Part shown: positions 1-8,535 of the stretch, in pieces
How the letters are laid out: every line of letters begins with the position of its first letter
How positions within the stretch are numbered: the first letter of the stretch is position 1
Notes under the pieces: model-generated
What the model saw: only the letters and a program-made list of their open reading frames with translations
Databases searched by the model: none
Told to the model about the DNA's origin: nothing
Source: Phoronis ovalis
Lineage: Eukaryota; Phoronida; Phoronidae
Assembly: GCA_028565635.1 (NCBI GenBank)
Contig: JAOXYB010047514.1
Location: forward strand, 1 to 12,129
Direction of reading: 5' to 3'
DNA length: 12,129 bases
Made by a program: the position numbers and the translations under genes

Positions 1-159
1 CTAATGTAAAAAAACAATAATGTTAAACAAATATCCTACACATTGGATGGGCATTAGACATGACAAATGTCTTGTTAACTTTTATATGCAAAACACATTA
101 AATACACAACGTTATACAAGAAACAGGAAAGAAACCCCGCGAAAATGACGTCATACCAA

Positions 160-197
160 CTTGTTAAAACTAAAACGGTTAATAACTTTTTAACAAG
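160..197. repeat. Short inverted repeat (stem-loop)
   Basis: A perfect 10-bp inverted repeat: CTTGTTAAAA at 160-169 and TTTTAACAAG at 188-197, with an 18-base spacer. A full palindromic CRE-like TGACGTCA lies just upstream at 146-153. It sits at the left border of the ~169-bp tandem repeat and may belong to that element. No transcript is evident, and in AT-rich DNA a stem of this size may be incidental. Confidence 0.5.
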
Positions 198-198
198 C

Positions 199-536
199 TC
201 GGTAACATATATTTTTTAAAATTTTATTGGATAGATTTTAAGAAGCTTTAAAAGATAGATAAGTTTGAAAAAAATCTAATTTCTCATGAAACTACGGCTG
301 CGATTTTAGCCCTATTTCCCAATGTAAAATGACTTAAAATAACAGTTCAAAAATCTCAAAAAATAAGTCGGTAACCTATTTTTTTCTTTCTACCATTCAA
401 TTTAGTTTGTCATTGACTACATTTAATCGCAGTATGAAAAAAATCTAATTTCTTTTTACGACTGTGGTGCTTATCCCTAAGTTATTTTTTGTCGTCATCA
501 CGCAGAAATAACTGATGATAATAGGAAGGGCTACAC
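199..536. repeat. Diverged ~169-bp tandem repeat, two units
   Basis: Two head-to-tail units. TCGGTAAC occurs at 199-206 and 368-375, and a 19-base exact match (TGAAAAAAATCTAATTTCT) at 266-284 and 435-453; both pairs are offset by exactly 169 bases. After the 19-mer the units stay alignable with substitutions and a small deletion (GGCTGC..TTAGCCCTA against GGTGC..TTATCCCTA). A ~160-170-bp period is typical of satellite-type monomers in invertebrates, including those carried inside non-autonomous Helitron-like elements. That link is inference; no element ends were identified. No coding capacity is seen in 1-640. Confidence 0.6.
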
Positions 537-639
537 AGACTGCACATTGACAAAAAGAGAATGTCCGAATTCGACCCTGTTTCATTCATTGTAATTGCCC
601 CAGGGACTCGACTTAATGCATGTATATCGATACGTTGAC

Positions 640-899
640 AATTTACATATAGATGAGATCCGAGTTGTGTAAGTCAAGCGCCTTAAGATATTACTAGTAG
701 CGTTTCAATGTATTCAAAGTTATCTTTATTTTCCAATTATTTTAAGGCTAATTGAAGTTACATTTTGCAGGGTTTTTTAAATTTAAAAATTTACTTTTTC
801 ATATTTTTGTGAACTTCACAGATAACATAGTATACATTATTTATACCGTCATAAATTTATGACTTCTGAAGTCTATAAAGAGGATAATATAAAATGTCT
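640..899 (+). repeat. Dispersed repeat, copy 1 (inverted partner at 10082-10383)
   Basis: This stretch matches the reverse complement of 10082-10383. Anchors are a 14-base exact match AAGTCAAGCGCCTT (671-684, partner 10329-10342), ATTCAAAGTTA (712-722, partner 10286-10296), TGTGAACTTCACA (808-820, partner 10200-10212) and ATGACTTCTGAAG (859-871, partner 10113-10125). All are collinear, with small indels between them. The two copies are diverged and non-coding and face each other across ~9.2 kb that includes the thioesterase-like gene. The family is not recognised. Borders were estimated by eye to within about 10-20 bases. Confidence 0.75.
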
Positions 900-1385
900 A
901 TTAATACACGTACTTTTCCCGATTTTTTTTGGCGTGGCGTTATACAACTTTATGCTGGACCAGGTGTGTTTCTGCAGAGAAATATTGGAGCTATAGACTG
1001 AATAATGTGTCGGGTAATATTTGTTTCAGCATTTTGTAATTTCTGACAGAAGCAAATGAATCCTGAGATAATAACATTTTTTTTATTGAAAATTAGAATT
1101 CAGGCCTATATGCCATTAGAATAGTGCACTTTTTGGGTAGATTTTATGCTAAGGCGACAAGAATTGGGCGATTTTAGCGAAATCGCCAGGGATAGGATTG
1201 CACAAAAAATATACCTGATAGTTTCTCAGAGAGCGGACGGTCAGTATCACAAGAAGATAACAGATCAGTGAACATTGCTCTATTTTATATTTGCATTAAC
1301 GTTATAACAGAGGTCATGGGGGGATGTAGGAAAGCTATTGCCCCCGTAGTGTACTCAAGTTATTTATTGGTGGGGGTGGCCCAGT
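900..1385. other. Non-coding stretch with one direct-repeat copy and a GC-rich hairpin
   Basis: No gene is visible. It holds the left copy of a 41-bp direct repeat (955-995) and a perfect 8-bp stem GGCGATTT/AAATCGCC with a 5-base loop at 1167-1187, distinctive in this AT-rich setting. Short G- and C-runs (about 1318-1324 and 1341-1345) precede the minisatellite. Confidence 0.4.
955..995 (+). repeat. 41-bp direct repeat, left copy
   Basis: It starts CTGGACCAGG and ends GGAGCTATA, and matches 1796-1836 at 37 of 41 positions without gaps. Similarity stops abruptly on both sides. The two copies bracket ~800 bp that contain the 1167-1187 hairpin and the TTGGATTGCTACC minisatellite, so they may mark the ends of one repeat module. 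There is no internal coding sequence to support an LTR element. Confidence 0.65.
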
Positions 1386-1675
1386 TGAAAATTTTGGATT
1401 TGGATTGACTTTGTATACTTCTTGCTGGTTTCTTTTGGATTACTACCGTAAAGAGATTTAAAAATTTGGATTGCTACCCACTGCTTACAGCAAATAATTT
1501 GGATTAATTTTTAGTTTGTATCCATAAAAAGATTTTGGAATTTGGTTTGTATTAGTCAGTTTGCGTCAAAATGGATTGCTACTCAAACATTTTAAAATTT
1601 TTGATTGCTACCCTAATATTTCAAAAAAAAATTGGGTTTGCTACCACAAGCTAAAATTTTGGATTGGGTTGGGCA
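1386..1675 (+). repeat. Degenerate minisatellite, ~27-41 bp period, core TTGGATTGCTACC
   Basis: About nine imperfect units, each with an A/T-rich lead followed by a core resembling TTGGATTGCTACC. Cores begin near 1394, 1435, 1466, 1499, 1534, 1571, 1601, 1632 and 1659; spacing varies from 27 to 41 bases. The better-preserved cores are at 1435 (GGATTACTACC), 1466 (GGATTGCTACCC), 1571 and 1601. The repeat accounts for the short open frame through this stretch, which begins at a TTG and resembles no protein. Confidence 0.65.
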
Positions 1676-1795
1676 GTGATATTCAAAAAATCATGAGTGC
1701 CCCCGGGCTAATGCCGTACTTACACCAGATGAAATACGAGCTTGAACTTTGGCCGTAGCGGAGGGTAGAAACTCTAGGTGATAGGTGACATTTTT

Positions 1796-1836
1796 CTGGA
1801 CGAGATGTGTTTCTGTAGAGAAATATTGGAACTATA
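1796..1836 (+). repeat. 41-bp direct repeat, right copy
   Basis: Partner of 955-995, with 4 mismatches in 41 ungapped bases (CTGGACGAGA...GGAACTATA). It lies ~310 bp upstream of the TATA box of the thioesterase-like gene. The stretch from here to 2147 shows no other feature. Confidence 0.65.
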
Positions 1837-2147
1837 ATGGGGGAAGCCTTATACAGCGTTTGTTCACCCCGGTTTAATTTATTTTAAGGTGTTCAAGTTT
1901 ATATAATTAAAGTTATTATTTCTTCTCGACTGTCTCGTCCGATGAGAATTAAAAATATGAAGTGAATAAGTAACAGACGCGGGATTAGACGATACAGATA
2001 TATCGAAATATACGAGTAACACGGATTACCTGTACAATTTTAACTCTACATGGTTAGTATTCAAGTTTACAAATTACCTTGTCTCTGTATAATGTGTTAC
2101 TTTACTAATACTTCAGTTTATACTTGATTATAATTTTTATCTCGAAC

Positions 2148-2156
2148 TATATAAAG
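2148..2156 (+). promoter_or_regulatory. TATA box of the thioesterase-like gene
   Basis: TATATAAAG is a full match to the TATA consensus. About 34 bases downstream there is an initiator-like TCATCTT with its A at 2182, which would give a 5' UTR of ~51 bases before the ATG at 2233. The alternative is an upstream non-coding exon spliced to the acceptor-like TTTCACAG ending at 2220. The nearby TATA box favours local initiation, but the sequence alone does not decide. Confidence 0.55.
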
Positions 2157-2188
2157 TCAATACATTCATTTTTGTATACTCATCTTAT

Positions 2189-2236
2189 ATGAATAAATTT
2201 GTAGATTTAAAATTTCACAGCATCTTAGAATTATGA
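2189..2236 (+). other. Possible uORF (15 codons) overlapping the main start codon
   Basis: An ATG at 2189 opens a 15-codon frame (MNKFVDLKFHSILEL) that ends at TGA 2234-2236. This stop overlaps the main ATG at 2233-2235 in the form ATGA. If transcription starts near 2182, this is the first AUG in the mRNA, and the main protein would need leaky scanning or termination-reinitiation. A second-exon start at 2221 would remove it. The arrangement is visible; translation is inference. Confidence 0.35.
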
Positions 2237-2347
2237 ATCACAACGTAGGGTACATTATCCCAACAGCAGGTCATGATGGAGGCTCAAATCCAGAAGAAAT
2301 GCAAGTCACTATTACGGGGCCTAGTGCCGATGACTTCAGCAGAAAAG
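2233..2347 (+). CDS. Coding exon 1 (residues 1-38 plus first base of 39)
   Basis: Begins MNHNVGYIIP and ends ADDFSRK, with donor AG|GTTAGT at 2348. The closing DDF motif (residues 33-35) recurs in exon 3 (305-307), also 4-5 residues before a phase-1 intron. This makes it the counterpart of exon 3. It is too short and too interrupted to stand out as an open frame by itself. Confidence 0.75.
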
Positions 2348-5147
2348 GTTAGTATATAGGAACGCAGAGAATTCAGACTTAATAAATATAATAATATCTA
2401 TCAATGCATTAATTTAATTTGCACAAGTGGATTATTTTCAGTGTAAATTGTACTCTTCCAGAAAAGAATGAGTAAATAACAAAACGAATAGGCGCAACCA
2501 ACCAACTCACCACGGTCAGCTGAACATTAAGTCAGTTCTATTACTCTTTTAAACCATTTGACTGAAGCTGTAAATCAGCCTATCACAAGGGTTCCACTAA
2601 CAAAAAGGACAGCTTGGTATACACTATGCAAACTCGCAGTTGTTTATACACACAAGCTATTTTTTATATTTAAAAGTAACTCTAATTTAATCATTTTTTA
2701 AAAATTGAAGTTATTTTGATCATGATACTGTTTTATGTTTGCAGATCTACTGAACCCATGGTTAGTTGCAATATATTTTGAAGCTGGGAGAAAAGCTAAC
2801 AAAAAGGGAATTTTTGATGTTGGCCTCGCGTGTCCCAGTGTATATAGCTACTGTGTGCAAAGACATTTTTACACCAACGCTAACAGTTTCAAAATTCAAT
2901 CAATGGATATTGTTCTTAAGCTTGTTTCTTTGAAAGGTTCTTGTAAAACATTGAAGCAATGCATCAGAGATCATGAGACTGGAGAGTTGTATGCAACAAT
3001 AGAAATATCTCCTTCTCAACAGCATAATAAAAGAACTCTCCTAGATTCTGACATTCCAGCGCCACAGACACAATATGTACATCATTCATATGTGCATAGT
3101 TATCGTATTAAACCAAGCAATTTGGATGAGAACGGTGTCACTAGCCATTTTGTCTATGTACAACTTTGCATGGATACTGCAGAGTTTGCAATGATAAAGA
3201 AATATTTTCCACAATTTAATTATGGCGTAGAACACATTTTCATCAGTCAAATGAACTGTCAGCATTATACAGACACCCACTATGGGGATGCTTTAACTGT
3301 CACCGTGTGCCAAGATAATACTTACTACGGACTGAATTTTAAAGTTGTGAAGCAGAAGAGTGATGAAGTTGTCTTTAAGATGATGATAACTTACTTTGAG
3401 CCAGAGCCAAAAACGAAAAAGGGTAAGTTGTCATAAGATCAATTTATTACTGTGTACAGTGCTAAAAAGGTGACTGGTGCTATAATTGTGATCACATATG
3501 TAATGAAAAACATGGGCCTGAGGAGTCTCAAAAAAAAAACAGTCTCAAAAAATATGCATAGTACAATGGAGGGACTTCTTTTTACTATAGTTCTCGATTT
3601 AAATGAAAGGCAAATGTGTACTTGACATTTAAATTGTGACGTTGTAATTAGATGGATATGCGAGCCAAATATTATTTAACATGTATATTACAAAACGTTA
3701 AAACGTTAAAACGTAAATACTTTTACAGAAGCTTCCGTTATTGATACTTCAGCTCATTGGAAAAGTAGATGGATGATTCTAAAGAAAATTGATGTTACTC
3801 CCACTCAGTTTGGAAAAGGCGACGTAATAATTCCGTCATTGGCATACGATGATTTTCACCCCAGATCAGGTATAACTTTTACTATGTATATATAATAATA
3901 AAATTTTCTTCCATCACTAGGGATAGGATAGTCGAAGTGCAAATAATGAGCGAGTATACTCTTTTAGCAACTGTATTTAAGACATCCCTGGCCAAATGAA
4001 TAATGGCAGAGAATTTCAATGTTCTGAAACTTTTTGCTAAGTGGTACAACACCACTGTTGAATACACTTGCTTGACTAACACAGGATGGTCCTGCGCACT
4101 AGACTACTTTAGTGATCCGCAGGGTATGGTGATCACTCTCTCAGTTTAGTAAATAAGGTTAGCCAATTTTTCCTAAGTGCTATATGATTAGGATTAGGAG
4201 GGAGCGAATTTCACTGTAATGACTCTGTATGTATTCTCCTTTGGTATAACCTGACTATATGACGAATGGATTTATGGAGTTATGCTAAACTACATTATGT
4301 AAAAATGTTTATAAACAATACATTAATTTCATGTTTTGTTTTCATGTTTTACACTGTACATAATCTATTTTCCTTTCTAGGCAATATTAGTCTATGGAAG
4401 ATAGGAAAGCTGGGTGAGATTGGAAGAGGCTGTGTGTTTAATATTCTGATGCCTGGATTTCCGGAGTTTCTTAAGAAATTTAAATTTCTTATATTTGTAG
4501 TTCCTTGCTATTACCAAATATCTGAAGAATTATATTCTTTAACGAGATCTGGAAAGTTGCAACCATTGTTCAGTACCGCGGAATTAGTTCATGTTGGAAA
4601 ATCTTCTATTGATATTCTTTCAAACTTTACATACAATGAAAGAAATATACTTAGAATTTATGCAAGGGCAGTAATGGTTAGTAGATTAACAAGGAAACCT
4701 AGTTTAGAATTACGCCAGAACATACAAGAATACTTTGGTGATTTAAAATGCTCAAATCTACCGAAGTATCAACAGAAATTTGATTTACCATTGATTTATC
4801 ATTCGTTCAAAACAGAGATTGTTCCCAGTGATATAGACAGTAATGTGCATGTGAACCACGCTGTTTACATGAAAGCATGTTGTGATGCTGGTTGTGTAGC
4901 TGCGAAAGAGGGTAAATATCAAAATTTTAAAACCCCATTTGAAGCTTATCGTCCGCGTATAGCTTCAGTTCTGTATTCTGGTGAAAGCCATTTGGGGGAT
5001 TCTTGGGTTGTGTGTTCATGGGAGATGCCAATGTGCAAAGATACTTTGTGCTTTATCGTCATGAATAATGATAAACCTAGTTTTTATGCTACAATACGAT
5101 ACCACCATTCTCCTCCTGGGCCTGATTTTAGGACAAGTCAATTGTAA
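2233..5147 (+). CDS. Tandem-duplicated double-hotdog thioesterase-like protein, four exons, 566 aa
   Basis: Joined exons 2233-2347, 2745-3422, 3729-3869 and 4381-5147 give 1701 bases with no internal stop, all three introns in phase 1 and all GT-AG. Unit A (residues 1-~264) has a first hotdog-like half around 39-135 and a second around 150-258. Unit B (~265-566) repeats this around 312-425 and 450-556. In B the run DSNVHVNH (464-471) resembles the N-x-H-x-N motif of acyl-ACP/acyl-CoA thioesterases; in A the aligned run is DENGVTSH (166-173). Hotdog thioesterases cleave fatty acyl thioesters; the substrate here is unknown. No signal peptide, transmembrane segment or clear targeting signal is seen, so a cytosolic protein is inferred. 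The chosen start has A at -3 and no in-frame ATG precedes it back to the TAA at 2194. The exon structure is strongly supported, the superfamily good, the enzyme activity uncertain. Confidence 0.85.
2745..3422 (+). CDS. Coding exon 2 (residues 39-264 plus first base of 265), hotdogs A1 and A2
   Basis: Acceptor TTTATGTTTGCAG ends at 2744; donor G|GTAAGT begins at 3423. The split first codon G|AT gives Asp39 and keeps the frame. W44, E51, G53 and R54 match W317, E324, G326 and R327 of exon 4 without gaps. The second half carries the degenerate motif region 166-173. The ATG at 2735 lies inside the intron end and is not the start. Confidence 0.85.
3423..3728 (+). other. Intron 2, with a short 8-bp tandem repeat near its acceptor
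   Basis: A 306-base phase-1 intron, GTAAGT to TTTTACAG. It contains AAAACGTT repeated about three times at 3692-3714, just upstream of the acceptor, and two A-runs preceded by AGTCTCAAAA near 3525-3550. No gene or RNA is seen in it. Confidence 0.7.
3729..3869 (+). CDS. Coding exon 3 (residues 265-311 plus split codons), start of unit B
   Basis: A 141-base symmetric exon (phase 1 to phase 1). Acceptor TTTTACAG ends at 3728 and donor AG|GTATAA begins at 3870. It encodes a linker with HWKSRW (274-279) and then GDVIIPSLAYDDFHPRS, which parallels the end of exon 1 (VTITGPSADDFSRK). It is missed if only long open frames are considered; including it keeps the frame across exons 2 to 4. Confidence 0.8.
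3870..4380 (+). other. Intron 3 with a cluster of strong hairpins
   Basis: A 511-base phase-1 intron, GTATAA to TTTCCTTTCTAG. Between 4040 and 4137 it holds AGTGGT/ACCACT (4040-4056), CAGGA/TCCTG (4082-4094), and a larger stem in which CCTGCG+CACTA (4091-4101) pairs with TAGTG and CGCAGG (4110-4114, 4118-4123), leaving a 3-base bulge and an 8-base loop. AGTGATC/GATCACT (4111-4117, 4131-4137) is a competing stem. No coding potential is supported on either strand. Confidence 0.6.
4091..4123. other. Bulged 11-bp hairpin inside intron 3
   Basis: Bases 4091-4096 (CCTGCG) pair with 4118-4123 (CGCAGG), and 4097-4101 (CACTA) pair with 4110-4114 (TAGTG). The loop is GACTACTT and ATC is bulged on the 3' side; two further wobble pairs at 4089-4090/4124-4125 are possible in RNA. 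It could be a structured intronic RNA or a decayed transposable element. No box elements of tRNA, snoRNA or SINE type were recognised. Confidence 0.5.
4381..5147 (+). CDS. Coding exon 4 (residues 312-566 and stop), hotdogs B1 and B2
   Basis: Acceptor TTTCCTTTCTAG ends at 4380 and the stop TAA is at 5145-5147. B1 covers about 312-425 and B2 about 450-556. B2 begins with TEIVPSDIDSNVHVNH, in which N466, H468 and N470 match the N-x-H-x-N pattern of acyl thioesterases; Y474 and D480 follow, as in 4HBT-type hotdog helices. The ATG at 4266 and the hydrophobic run after it lie in intron 3 and are not part of the protein. Confidence 0.88.
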
Positions 5148-5255
5148 TATTGACAATATTGTCCTCAAGTATCAACTGAAATGAGAAAAATGGAAATTGT
5201 TTACGTTTGTGTTATTTCTTCAGTTGCTGTTCAGAAACTAAGTAGAAACGGTTGA

Positions 5256-5261
5256 AATAAA
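5256..5261 (+). terminator. Poly(A) signal AATAAA
   Basis: A canonical AATAAA 109 bases after the stop codon. It is followed by a T-rich, then TG-rich stretch (5262-5290) suitable as a downstream element. This gives a 3' UTR of about 130 bases and closes the thioesterase-like gene. Confidence 0.7.
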
Positions 5262-5289
5262 GTTTTTATTTGGAATGTGATTTCATTTG

Positions 5290-8200
5290 TTCATTCCTTA
5301 ATACTAAGTTAATCGACGTTATGAACTTCTGTGAACTTATTTTAAAATATCATTATCTTCGATTATAAAATATAATAACGTGTTTCAACCTCAAATGTCA
5401 AGTGAAATGATCTTACCCACATGCATGCCTTCACTTGCTATTTCACAAAATAAAAAACCGTTGGAATTAAATCGATACGTCTGTATATAGAACAAATTAA
5501 TTTTCAATTGCTCTGTCACGTTAAATTTTGATTCTTCACTAAAAAAATCGTGTTGAACCACTATATCATGAACTTTCTTATCCTCTCGATGACATTTCAG
5601 TTTTTGCTACTGAGTCATCCATAGCTGATTCTGTCTGGCTTGCTGTTATTATTTACAAATGGAAAGTATTTTTAAAATAACTAATCAATTAAAATATTAG
5701 AATAATTAAAAGTGTTTCATCGTAAACGCAAATTTTCTACAAGTTCTTTAAATTTATTGGAAGCTTTGATATCATTTGCAAACAATAGGAAGTATCGCGC
5801 TCTCTGGAATAATGCAGATAATAACAAACAACGAAATGTCTTACATTCTCTTCAAACAACGAACAGTCTCACGATATATGAGCACCAACTACAATTTTTG
5901 TCAGATAAATGTTAACCAAACTAAAAATTATGCTTTTATTTTACATAAAAAATGCACGTACACCCTCGATTTCAGACAAAAAAAATCTACCTGGGGATAT
6001 GATTTAGGAGGCGTGTTGGTTGCAAAGAAAAACAAAAAAAGAGATTATACAATTATATTATATCCGCTTATAGAACACATTTGTTATGATCCCACAGAGA
6101 AATCAATTTATGAAAAATGTAAATGTCGTAAATCTGTGGAAATCTATTGGGTGTAATAACACGTAGCATCTACAAATGAACTTCCATTATCTTCAATCAC
6201 ATTGAATTGATGTCTAGTCTTTCAGTGATAACGTATATTGTGTGGTTACAAATTTATATCTGCATGTTCCACTTGTGAATTAACATGTATTGCAACCTGT
6301 AAAAGAAAAATATGGAATACAGACTATTTATAAGTACCTAGGCACCTTTTCGTAAACAGGTAGGTTTTGTCGATTTTTATCTTAATGTAACATTCGACTA
6401 AACGGCAGCCTAACAAACTAAACAGTGATAGAATACTCGAGACCTATTTTATTTGTTTACCATTGTATGTAGCGATTTTTACAGTTGTCCAAGTTTTTCT
6501 TTCTATATCAATATTAGTTATAAAACAGGGGATATATTTTATTCTTTTGGGAAACGTGATTTTTATCTGCTGTTATTTGCACATTTAAAGAATAATTTGT
6601 TTGTTAAGGAGCATGAACAAAATTTAAGGTGTGATCCGCAGACATATTTTAATCGCACATGTACGTACAATTGCAGTGATCACCATGAATCATCAGATTC
6701 ATGAGGGGACTTTACACGCAAATGTCCAATTTTGCGAAGTACAATTATGTAGGAAATTATTGAATATCCCTAATATAGTCAAGACATTTACAACCTGATG
6801 AGTTTACTGGCAATTAACATTGATTTTTGACGAGCGCGATGTCTCATGTACATGCAATGACAGGATATTTTCTTGTATTATATGTTACTTCTTAACAGAT
6901 TATATTTATTATGTATATATATTTGTGTAACGATTTTTTTTTTGATATAATACCAAACGGTGGTAGCATCGCGTTGAAAGTTGTGTTGTATCGTGCCTGT
7001 ATGTAATTTGTATAGTCTAATCGTTAATTGTATGTACATAACCACGAAATATAAAACTCATGCTTGTCGATGTTACCATAATCATAAGCATCTAAGGATC
7101 TTGTCTTAACTTTATATTGAACAATTCAAACCAGTTCATAAATTTTCCTTGCGTGAGGCTTTAAATTTCCTGAATAACTCTTACTGGGAAATCAATTCAA
7201 ACCAACCAATCAATCAATCAGTATGATGCTAAAAAGACGAACTAATCCTTGCATGTAAACAAATCCTGATACCATTCCGGAGAAAAGTGCTATATTAAAC
7301 AAGAATAATTATTGGTTTGATGTTCTTTTAAAATAATTTGTTGAAAATAAAAAAGCGTGATGCCAGTAATATAAATTGTAATAAAAATTTTGGAAATGAA
7401 AAATTCATCCATGATCTCATACGATGTGGTAATTTGAAAGTAGTTGTACTTGATAGGTGCGGGCATGATTATTGTTTAGTTTAACTTTCACTTTGATTTT
7501 AAATTTGAATTCGTAAGTTGTATAACGTACAGTTAAATTCTTATTGTAAGAATTAAAAAAAATATAGCCAGTTGTCTGTCATGTAAAAGATTAGGTGATA
7601 GAAACCCAGTTTTAAAAAAAATGACATAAAATATTCAGAAAATATGAAAATCTTATTAAAACCTTGATTATCCCTTTCTGATAGACCAGAGACACCCGGG
7701 GAGAGACACTTCCTTATACTCTAAACGTGTTGCATTGCTACATGTTTTTCTCATTCTTGCAAGAAGTTTATACATTTCCGTTTATCGATCTTTTTCTTCT
7801 CGGTAAGCAAGCAAGTTTATACTTTAATAGGTTACACATAACCGCTTTATCATAATCGTCTGCATTCTCTTAGAGTAATATCATTTGTCAAGCCAATTAC
7901 CAGATTGTACGTGAAAGAAAACATGTGTAACCACTTTTGTGTGAAAGCGAAAGTAAAATGTTGAGTAAAGTAAAGTTTGCAGGTACATAACGTATGAACT
8001 TAAGTTACTCCCAAGTAGGTGGTTGCTCCGTTGGAGGTAATATAAATGTGTCGATTCAATTTCAATTAAAATGTTCTATGTAAAAATAACAAACGATAAT
8101 ATAAGCTTAGTGTATGCCCCACGACAGATCGACATAGTTGTGACTTCTGACCTTGGGGGATCAAGACTGGTGTAGATACAAATGTTACTCGAGTTTAAAT

Positions 8201-8460
8201 AATCTTAAATTTAATACAAAAAAACAAGTTTTGCTCAATGCGGTTTGCTGGTGTCATATTCTGTGACTTTACACGATAATAAATCAGTAGCTAGTAGATC
8301 TGTTTTGAAAATATAACCCATGGTCGGATACAAACATAGGTTCATGTTTCTATTCTTGTCAACATTGCATACGTAAGAAAATTAAATCATGTCAAAATCT
8401 CAAATTTTGTTAAACATAACAATGCAATCACCAAGGTGTCATGTTTAGCGATTAAAGGTA
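5290..8460. other. Long stretch with no supported gene
   Basis: AT-rich and non-coding as far as can be seen. Two short open frames (5712-6156 and 6453-6704) have low-complexity composition, no recognisable domain and no convincing splice context. Small structures only: a hairpin at 7536-7554, a CAATTCAAACCA direct repeat at 7122-7133 and 7193-7204, and a short CAAT microsatellite at 7202-7220. Confidence 0.5.
7536..7554. repeat. Small perfect hairpin
   Basis: AATTCTTA (7536-7543), loop TTG, TAAGAATT (7547-7554), followed by an A-run. It looks terminator-like, but in this eukaryotic context it is most simply an incidental palindrome or MITE debris. Confidence 0.4.
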
Positions 8461-8466
8461 TAAAAA

Positions 8467-8535
8467 TTTAGGTAAATACACTATATTCGACAAAAAAAAT
8501 TATAGTGTTTAAGGATACACAGAAAGTTACCTAAA
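8467..8535. repeat. Nested inverted repeat, two collinear stems
   Basis: TTTAGGTAA (8467-8475) pairs with TTACCTAAA (8527-8535), and inside it ACACTATA (8478-8485) pairs with TATAGTGT (8501-8508). The inner loop is A-rich and the 3' arm has an 18-base unpaired insert. Two stems in the correct nested order suggest a single fold-back unit, either a tiny MITE remnant or an RNA hairpin. No flanking duplication was identified. Confidence 0.5.

Noticed and set aside
1561-1758. 65-codon open frame starting at TTG
   Set aside because: It runs through the TTGGATTGCTACC minisatellite and needs a non-ATG start; the peptide reflects the repeat.
955-1836. LTR retrotransposon with 41-bp LTRs
   Set aside because: The repeats are far too short, and there is no coding sequence, primer-binding site or polypurine tract between them.
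3086-3280. Antisense open frame inside exon 2
   Set aside because: It is a shadow of the well-supported coding exon on the + strand.
2735-3436. Taking 2735-3436 as a complete single-exon gene
   Set aside because: The ATG at 2735 lies in the intron end before the acceptor at 2744, and the frame runs past a consensus GTAAGT donor at 3423. Splicing joins it in frame to exons 1, 3 and 4.
3882-4082. Antisense open frame inside intron 3
   Set aside because: No domain or transcript signals; it lies in an intron fixed by phase-consistent splice sites on the other strand.
4080-4140. tRNA gene or tRNA-derived SINE in intron 3
   Set aside because: No B-box-like GTTCGANNC and no cloverleaf; only hairpins are seen.
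4266-4380. N-terminal hydrophobic extension before exon 4
   Set aside because: These codons are intronic: a TTTCCTTTCTAG acceptor follows at 4380, and the phase-1 junction with exon 3 fits exactly.
5712-6156. Two overlapping open frames on the + strand, the longer 126 codons (5776-6156)
   Set aside because: The sequence is rich in K, N, Y and I as expected from AT-rich non-coding DNA, has no recognised domain or plausible splice context, and the two frames overlap. Chance frames are the simplest reading, although 126 codons is long enough to deserve a transcript check.
6453-6704. 83-codon open frame on the + strand
   Set aside because: No domain, no promoter or splice logic, no poly(A) signal nearby, low-complexity composition.
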